Position numbers and translations under genes: made by a program. The notes beneath the pieces were generated by a model, which saw nothing but the letters and a program-made list of their open reading frames with translations, did not search any database and was not told the DNA's origin. 64,000 nucleotides of DNA from Megaustenia siamemsis (taxonomy: Eukaryota > Mollusca > Gastropoda > Stylommatophora > Ariophantidae), in contig JAVIAB010000124.1 in the NCBI GenBank assembly GCA_032433765.1, positions 76,564,119 through 76,628,118 of the forward strand. The letters are read 5' to 3'. Of this stretch, positions 12,001 to 21,000 are shown piece after piece. How positions within the stretch are numbered: the first letter of the stretch is position 1; each line of letters opens with the position of its first letter.

Positions 12001-15000
12001 ACATTTAGTTTGTTTATTAATTTTTGAGTTTCTTTGACCAGTCACTATAAATTTCAGCCATTTGTGTGTGTGTATGTCACTTTCCCATTTATTAAAATTT
12101 TATTACAATACCACATCTATCCATTTCTTCATATGTGCTTGAATGTTCAAACTTGTCACAACTTCCTCCTGTCAGCTCATAACTGGAATTCAGTTCCTGA
12201 GAGGGACTGAAGTGAAAACATGAAGTTTATTGCCCAATCAATGACATACCTTTTATTTATGTGCAGTTAGATATGTTGTTAATTTTTTCTTTGTCTTTTT
12301 TTTTGTTTCCGGAAAACAAATTTAATTGACAAGCATTTTGTTTTGCCTCATATTTATAAATATACAAGATCTGTGGCTTCCCTCTTATCTTTCTTTTTTT
12401 TATCTGAATATGCTTCTATGGATGATTGACAGTTTGTTTCAGAGATCACAAATACATGAGAATTAATACAATAAATATAGGCTAGTAATATACAGGATAT
12501 ACAACATAGCTGAAAGCATTTTTATGTATTTGAAATATTTGAGAGGGACTATTCTATCAACCTTTTGAGCCATAGTTGGCCCATAGGGCATAGACTCAGA
12601 TACTCTTTACCTGTTTTTAAATTTTCTTTCTACTAGAGGGACTACTAAAGAAATAATTTCATGCTGTCAAGATAATTAGATGAGAAATGAGACTTGAAAG
12701 TGAATTTCCTTTTGCTCTGAGTTAAGGCAAGTCAGTTACAAACAATTCATAAAATAAAGACACTTGGAGAGTATTGATAACAGCAGACAGCCTTCACTTC
12801 AAAGGATAATAATTATATAGTTTTGGTACTCAAAGAGTTAACATCACCGTTTGACTTTGCCCGTTTCAGTACAGAACCTGGGTGCAGGAGTGGCAGCCAT
12901 TAGTGTCGGAGACTCTGATGTTAGGGGATTGTTGAGGTTTGTTCAGGTAAACTCAAGTACCTGTCTTGTGGAGGGAGCTGTGGACAAACTGCCCACATCA
13001 GAGCCTGTATTTCTGACAGTTCATGAAACTGGTGATGTGTCTGATGGCTGCAACAGTTGTGGGTCTCTCTTCAAGAAAGAAGATAATACCAACAATGTAA
13101 GTGGTGCACAAATCATGTGTTAGAGGTAATGTTTATCTAGATATTAAACTTGCAACTACACAACTAAATAGTTGACATTGTAGCACATTGTAGAGTTTTC
13201 CTGTTTGAAACAATTCCAATGCATTGTTCAAGTAAAAACTTGGGCCCAAACACCTTATGGCTACTGGACTGGGAATGCTGCCTTTATTCTCCAGTCCCAC
13301 AGAAAACTGCAGAAATGGGGACAAGTAGTGGGGTAGTTTATTGAAAGATTGTACAGCCTAACTAAAATTGATGAATCCCTTTGTGGTGGAGGCTGAAGTT
13401 GCTTGGGCGTTGGAAGTCATTCCCAACCCAGGTTTCCCTGCTACTCAGTGGATTAAACAAAGTAGGTCACATACTAGAATGTGATGCCTAGATCAGCATC
13501 ACAAGCCTTAGTTCAAAAAAACCTTCTTCCAGAATTCTGCATTAGGAAAATGTTTCCACAAATGTTATTCCATTGTAAAGGGGTTAAATTGGCCCTCAGA
13601 AAAATGTATAATTTTCTAAAATAATCAATTATATTATTACATATCCTAACATGTTCCTTTGAAATAAAATATCATTAAAATACAAAATACATTTATAACA
13701 TGAAAATTTGTTATAGATTTAGAATAAACATTTTGCCACTAGTATTTTTGTGTATATGGCAGACCACCGTGAGATTGGAGCCTCATCACGTAACACTCCA
13801 AAGAAAGCCATGGAGAGAAATTCTAACTATTGTTTTAAGAACGAATTAAAAATAGCTACATGGAATATTAGGACCTTATACCAACAAGGAAAATTAGAAA
13901 ATCTAATGGTAGAAGCAGAGCGATTAAACATTAGATATCTTAGGCATATCAGAAACAAGATGGAACATATCAGAACAAAGTGGATACATACAAGACGATA
14001 AATGTACATTTATATATTCAGGTAACACAACAGAACATCAAAGAGGAGTAGGCATTCTAATAAAACGAGAGCTACAAAAATATATAAATACCCACTGGAC
14101 ATACAATGATAGGATTATACTAGTAAAAATGAAGGCAAAACCATTTGACATAGCAATAATACAGACATACGCACCTACTCAAGACTATACAGATGAACAA
14201 ATAGAGGCATACTATGATGATCTAAACACAGTTATGAAGCAAGTGAAATCATCAGACATCTTGATTATAATGGGTGACATGAACGCTAAAGTAGGAAAAG
14301 GTAAATATAAGACCACTATAGGAAATAATGTTTTAGGAAAAAGGAATAACAGAGGAGAAAGATTAATACAATTTTGTGAAGAAAACAAACTGATAATATG
14401 CAACACCTTTGAGCAAGAGAAAAGGAAATTAAACACATGGAAAAGCCCTGGAGACAGGAAGAGGAATCAAATAGATTACATGATGATAAAAGACAGATTC
14501 CGGAACAGCGTCAAGAAAGCCAAAACCTACCATGGAGCAGATGTTAATTCAGATCACATTCCTGTAATGATAAAAATGAAAATCAAATTAAAGAGTAACA
14601 AACAAAAAACTAATTCAGCAACACCAATAGATATAACAGCGTTAAACCAGAAAGATGTACAAGAAACTTATACTGTACAAGTAAAGAACACATATCAGAA
14701 GCTGCTAGAAGAGGGGATTGAGCAGTACAGAAGAGAAAATCCTGAGGAAAAAGTCACAACAAAATGGCAATGCATAAAAAACAGCATGCAAGAATCCTGC
14801 AACACCTTGCCCAAAAAGGAAAGTAACAAAAAACAAAAATGGACAACTGACAAAATCTTAGAAAAAATGGAAGAAAGAAGACAAGCGAAAAACACTGCCA
14901 GATACAAGGATATAGACAATGAAATATGGAGAATGTGCAAAAAGGCAAAAGAAGACTGACTCAACCAAAGATGTCTAGAAGTCGAAACTATGGAAAGTAG

Positions 15001-18000
15001 ACAAAACTATTAAGAGAGATGCACACAGAAATAAAGAGAATGACTAATAAAGACAAAAAGCTGCAGGAAACGGATGTATTGCAAACAAAAAGGGAAGAAT
15101 GCTAACAGACAACAAAGATATAATAGATAGATGGCAAGAATATATAACAGAATTATTTCATGACGAAAGGGACAAAGAGCCAGACATAAAATGTACATAC
15201 AACTATAAAATCTTGAAATCTGAAGTAGAAAAAAGCTATAAAAACAATGAAAAAGGGAAATGCAATAGGACCTGACAATCAAACATCAACTTTCATTGCG
15301 TTGCCTAAAAAGAATGGTGCAGTTGAATGCAGTGATTTCAGAACAATAAGCCTAATGAGCCAGGTAACACACATTTTACTAAAAGTTATACAGGGAAGGA
15401 TTCAGAATAAAATCAATACTGAATTAGATGAGCAACAATTTGGATTCACGAAAAACAGTGGCACAAAAGAAGCCATATTTAGCATGAGAACATTGATTGA
15501 AAAGTACATAGAAGTAAACAAACCATATGCCTGCTTCATAGACTACACCAAAGCTTTCGATAGAATACACCATAACCAACTTATAGACTGCATAAAGGAT
15601 ATAAATCTTGACGACACAGACATACGACTAATATGTAATTTGTACTGGAAGCAAACAGCAATAATAAGATATAACAAGGAGAACTCTACACCCATGGACA
15701 TAAAAAGAGGAGTAAGACAAGGACGCATCCTATCACCAAGCTTGTTCAATCTATACACTGAGCAAATCTTTAAAAAACATCTTAGAGATGCCAGGCCTAA
15801 ACATTAATGGAAAGATAGTCAATAACCTAAGATATGCTGATGATACTGTTCTACTAGCAGAAAATCCTAAAGACCTACAACAATTGCTTAATGTGATAAA
15901 CATAACAAGCAAAAAATATGGACTAGATATGAATATCAAAAAGACTAAAACTATGATCATAAACAAAGAAAATTCTCAAGACTTACAATTAAATATCACA
16001 GTTGAGGGAATACATCTGGAGACAGCCCATAGCTACAACTACCTGGGACATACTATAACCAATGATGGAAAATGTAAAATTGAAATAAACAAAAGAATAG
16101 GTATGGCAAAAAGTAATTTTAATGCCATGAAAAATATACTAACAACAAAACAAATATCAGCAGGGCTGAAACAAAGAATGACAAAATGTTACATCTCCTC
16201 AATATTCCTGTATAGTGCAGGAAAACACGCACCAAAATGGACGCACAGAGATGGGTGCTTGTTTGCGTTTGAACAAAGCCCAACAGCCAAGATCTGAATT
16301 TGCAGAATTTCGTTCATCTGAATTTGCAGAATTCCGTTCATTCTCAACGGTGGCCGTTATAGTTTAGCTTTTGCTAGCACAATGCCTGGTGTATAAGCTC
16401 GGACCACCATCTTATCGTGCTTTCTCCCTGCATCGCAGACTAAACGGACGCTGTCTAAATTAACCAAATTAGTAAATAACCTTGATAATAGCGAATAACA
16501 GCCACTGCTATTGCTGCTGAGGTAACGCCAAATGAGATAGGTCTTGAGAAATGTTTGCCAAGTCCAAGGCTGATGTTCTTGCACATTATAACCTACTTTG
16601 ACTTGGTAGTAACGTTGCTACTACCGCTGATCGCCAATACTGTCATGCTCTTCACGATCGTTCTGTCCATCATACACAAGTCCCTGTGGAAGAAGCTCAG
16701 TGGCCTGCCGATGCTGGAAGTTTCCGAGCTGAAACCGATCAACGATCCTAGGTGGAGCTCCGTGCGAGCTAGCGCCCAGGTTCATGTGGATAGGATGCTC
16801 TTTGCCTTGTCTCTGTCTTACATCATCATGAACGCACCCAGCCATGTGGCCAGACTGTACTATCAGAAGCGGACTCAAGATTCAGGGGACATGAAATTGA
16901 CATTCTCTGAAGGTCTTATCCGGCTGATCTTTCTGCACGTCGGCCACGCCCAACAAGCCTGCAAGTTTTGGATCTTCGTGGTCGTCAGTAGAAACTTTAC
17001 CAAGAACCTCAGACAAACTTTAGTGGAAGTTACCAAGTGTATATGTTAGTCGTAGCTCATATCTTGGTGGGTGTATGTGCTGGCCATGGCTGATATCTTG
17101 GTGGGTGTATGTGCTGGCCATGGCTTATATCTTGGTGTGTGTCTGTGCTGGCCATGGTTCATATCTTGGTGGGTAACTGTGCTGGCCAGGGTTCATATTT
17201 TGGTGTGTGTCTGTGCTGGCCATGGTTCATATCATGGTGTTTTTCCATGCTAGCCATGGCTTATATTTTGATGTGTTTCTGTGCTAGTCATGGTTCATAT
17301 CTTGGTGTGTTTCCATGAAACCATGGCTCATATCTTAATGTGTTTCTGTGCTAGCCATGGCTCATATCTTGGTGTGTTTCTGTGCTGGCCATGGCTCATA
17401 TCTTGGTGTGTGTCATGTGAGTCATATCTCATATCTTGGTGTGTGTCCGTGTTAATCATGTCTCATATCTTTGTGTATGTCTGTGTTTAGTCATATCTCA
17501 TATCTTAGTGTGTATCTGTCTTAGTCATGTATCATATCTTTGTGCGTGCATGTCTGTGTTAGTCATATCTCATATCTTTGTGTGTGCTTGTCTGTGTTAG
17601 TCATATCTCATATATTTGTGTGTATGTCCATGCTAGTCACATCTCATCTTTGTGTGTGTCTGTCTATATTAGTCATGTCTCATATCTTTGTGTGTTTGTG
17701 TTTAGTCATATCACATATAGTTGTGTGTGCATGTCTATGTTAGTCACATCTCCTATCTTTAACTTTGTGTGTGCATGACTGTGTTTAGTCATATCTCATA
17801 TCTTAGTGTGTGTATCTGTGTTAGTCATATCTCATATTTTAGAGTGTGTCTGTGCTAGTCACATATCATATCTTAGTGTGTGTTTGTGTCTGTGTTAGTC
17901 ATATCTCATATTTTGGTGTGTGTCAGTGTTAGTCATGCCTCATATTGTTGTGTGCATGTCAGTGTTAGTCACATCTCATATCTTTGTGTGTGCATGTCTG

Positions 18001-21000
18001 TATTAGTCACCTCTAGTGACTCAGGCAGATGATGCTCGTAAACCTGGGAGGGAAGACCATCTAAGGGCAGAATCCCCCTACAGAAAAGAAAATCTACTGC
18101 CTTGCAGGAAGATTGGGGACAAAGGCTAAGGAAAGCAAACTGAACAAAATGCTGGCTGAAATCGGATGCACTGGGCCACTGGCGCAGAACACAGTGCAAC
18201 GTTTTAACAGGTACTCAATCAGGGTGGATCTAACAGACTCTAATTATGATGTCAATTCACTTAAACAGACAGCTGTCTTCATGTGAGAGTCTGGAATCCT
18301 ACTCTGATTGAGCCCTGATCGCAGAGAGAGAGAGAGAGAGAGTATAGTGCAGAAACATGGACATTAGACAAGAAAACAGAACAGAAAATTGAAGCCTTTG
18401 AAATGTGGATTTATAGAAGAATGGGTAGAATTGGATGGAAAGAAAAGAAAACAAATGATGAAGTTTTAAAACAACTGAAAATAAAAAAGAGAACTACTAA
18501 ATACAATTAAGACAAGACAAATGAAATTTTTGGGGCATGTTAAAAGACACAACAGCAAGTAATAACTAAAGTAATATTGGAAGGGAAAATACAAGATAAA
18601 AGAGGCAGAGGCAGATCAAGACTAACATGGACGAGTAACATCAAAAGATGGACAAGTCAATCTATGACAGCCTGCACCATCAAAGCAATAAACAGAGTAG
18701 AATGGCGATCCATGGTAGCCAACTTTCATTGCGGAGAAGGCACTCGATGATTTTTGTGTAAACTCTGATGGTTCTCTTATGTTCCTGTAGGCCTGTTTTT
18801 GCCAAAACTATCCTCAAGTTTTGTCCTTTTAGTTACAGCTGTAAGCAAATGAAAAATATCTTATGCAACAAATCTATGTCAATAGAAGAGAGAAAGAGAG
18901 TTCATCGGTATTATATAGAACCATTTCTGACCTATGGAAGCGAATCATGGACAATAGACAAACAAATGAAAAGACAATAAGAGGCCACAGAGATGGGATT
19001 TCTCAGAAGAATGTTGAAAGTTCCCTGGACAGCTAAAAAGACCAATGAAGAAATTCTCAAAGAGGCCAACACAAAAAGGGAGCTCCTAAAAAACATCAGA
19101 AAGAAACAATGAACATTTTTTGGGCACATCATGAGAAGAGGAAAGTTGGAATACTTGGTTACAACTGGCAAAATAAAAGGAAAGAGAGATTGTGGACGAC
19201 AAATAGAGAAAATACTGTATAGCTTGGTGTCATGGCATGGAAAACTGTCAACAACAGAACTGATACGATGCACTGTTTATAGAAGATTGTGAAGGTCATG
19301 ATCGCTTACGCCAACCGGTATGGCACATGATGATGAAGATGTAAGCGTATGCATATTTGATTGATTCTAGTTCTTACATGTTGTTGACTACACTAAAGAG
19401 AAGAAAATAAAAGAAATAACCACATGTGCTCCATGAGATGCTGAAGAGATAATGTTGTTCATCCTTGTCATCAAGATGGAGTGATCATCTTTAGACTGAG
19501 AATTCACCACTGTCAACTCATATACCACTTTTATGGTATTTTTTTGTTGTTGTACATTTGATAGACATCAGTGATTAACATTGGGTTTCTCATTGCTTCC
19601 AACATTCTTATAAAAATGTAATTTTAAGGTGAACAAAGAAGTATCATTAGATTTATACTGTTGCTGTTACTAGCAAATCTGTTTTATCATTTATTGTGAT
19701 TCAAGTAATAGTCTTTATCATTTATTGTAATTCAAGTAACAGTCTTTATTATTTATTGTAATTCAAGTAACAGTCTTTATTATTTATTGTGATTCAAGTA
19801 ACAGTCTTTATCATTTATTGTGATCCAAGTAATAGCCTTTATCATTTATTGTGATTCAAGTAACAGCCTTTATCATTTATTGTGATCCAAGTAACAGTCT
19901 TTATCATTTATTGTGATTCAAGTAACAGCCTTTATCATTTATTGTGATTCAAGTAATAGCCTTTATCATTTATTGTGATTCAAGTAACAGTCTTTATCAT
20001 TTATTGTGATCCAAGTAACAGTCTTTATTATTTATTGTAATTCAAGTAACAGTCTTTATTATTTATTGTAATTCAAGTAACAACCTTTATCATTTATTGT
20101 AATTCAAGTAACAGTCTTTATTATTTATTGTAATTCAAGTAACAGCCTTTATCATTTATTGTAATTCAAGTAACAGCCTTTATCATTTATTGTAATTCAA
20201 GTAACAGCCTTTATCATTTATTGTAATTCAAGTAACAGCCTTTATCATTTATTGTAATTCAAGTAACAGTCTTTATTATTTATTGTAATTCAAGTAACAT
20301 TCTTTATTATTTATTGTGATGCAAGTAACAGTCTTATCATTTTCTTGTTCTGTAGTCCTTGTGCATGAATGTCAGTGTGAAGCTTGTACTATGAATATCT
20401 AAAGAGACATACTTTAAATGACACAATTTGTTAAAACTTGATATTATGAATTAACTTCCTGCATGTGTTGAACTCAGCAGACTTTCAGTGGGGTTCTGAA
20501 ACAGCTCACCCCAGATCAGGATAGGAGAGCAGAGTTCAGGATAGCCATGCCAGACTTCAAGCTGTCGGATATCATTGGGCACTGTGTGGTTGTTCATCAA
20601 GGGAGCCACAGAGACGTTGAGCTTGACAAGAGTAAAAGGTACGGGCCTATGTTTAGTTCTGTTTTGGAGTGGGAGATGCTGATTTAGTTAAGTGCAAAGT
20701 TTTGTACTGAGGTCTAAGTTAAGTACAGAGTTTTGTACATTTTACTGAGGTCTAAGTTCAGTATAAAGTTTTGTACATTGTACTGAGGTCTAAGTTAAGT
20801 ATAAAGTTTTGTACATTGCACTGAGGTCTAAGTTAAGTACAAAGTTTTGTACATTTTACTGAGGTCTAAGTTAAGTACAGAGTTTTGTCCATTGTACTGA
20901 GGTCTAAGTTAAGTACAAAGTTTTGTACATTGTACTGAGGTCTAAGTTAAGTACAAAGTTTTGTACATTGTACTGAGGTCTAAGTTAAGTACAAAGTTTT

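Larger units (their letters stand above)
16221..18342 (+). mobile_element. Composite cargo retroposon, copy 1 (GPCR cargo)
   Basis: It is bounded by the 10-bp direct repeat TATAGTGCAG (16211-16220 and 18343-18352) inside an RTE whose reading frame is restored when it is removed. The order is 16-nt leader GAAAACACGCACCAAA, ATG (16237), degraded sequence, GPCR fragment, VNTR (17050-18005), SINE-like tail, (AG)n end. Leader, VNTR and tail are shared with 22616-25081 but the cargo is not. Direct repeats of this size and a simple-sequence 3' end imply target-primed retrotransposition by a LINE machinery in trans. Confidence 0.9.
13755..18749 (+). mobile_element. Near full-length RTE retrotransposon, interrupted by a composite retroposon
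   Basis: An 11-bp direct repeat ATTTTTGTGTA flanks it (13744-13754 and 18750-18760). The endonuclease and reverse transcriptase are readable, but broken by frameshifts near 13980, 14960, 15240 and 15800. At 16220 the frame ...LYSA stops at a foreign insert; it resumes at 18353 as ETWTLDKKTEQK. Without the 2.1 kb insert the element is about 2.86 kb, close to RTE size. It lies in CCS intron 4. Confidence 0.92.

Noticed and set aside
10101..12016. Possible CRISPR-like array
   Set aside because: Units are contiguous with no unique spacers, and the context is animal intron; it is a minisatellite.
16357..16584. Minus-strand 75-codon frame within composite retroposon copy 1
   Set aside because: It overlaps the sense GPCR frame and shows no recognisable domain; likely chance.
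17071..17778. Cys/Trp-rich short frames after the GPCR fragment
   Set aside because: They are translations of the degenerate VNTR; no signal peptide or family.
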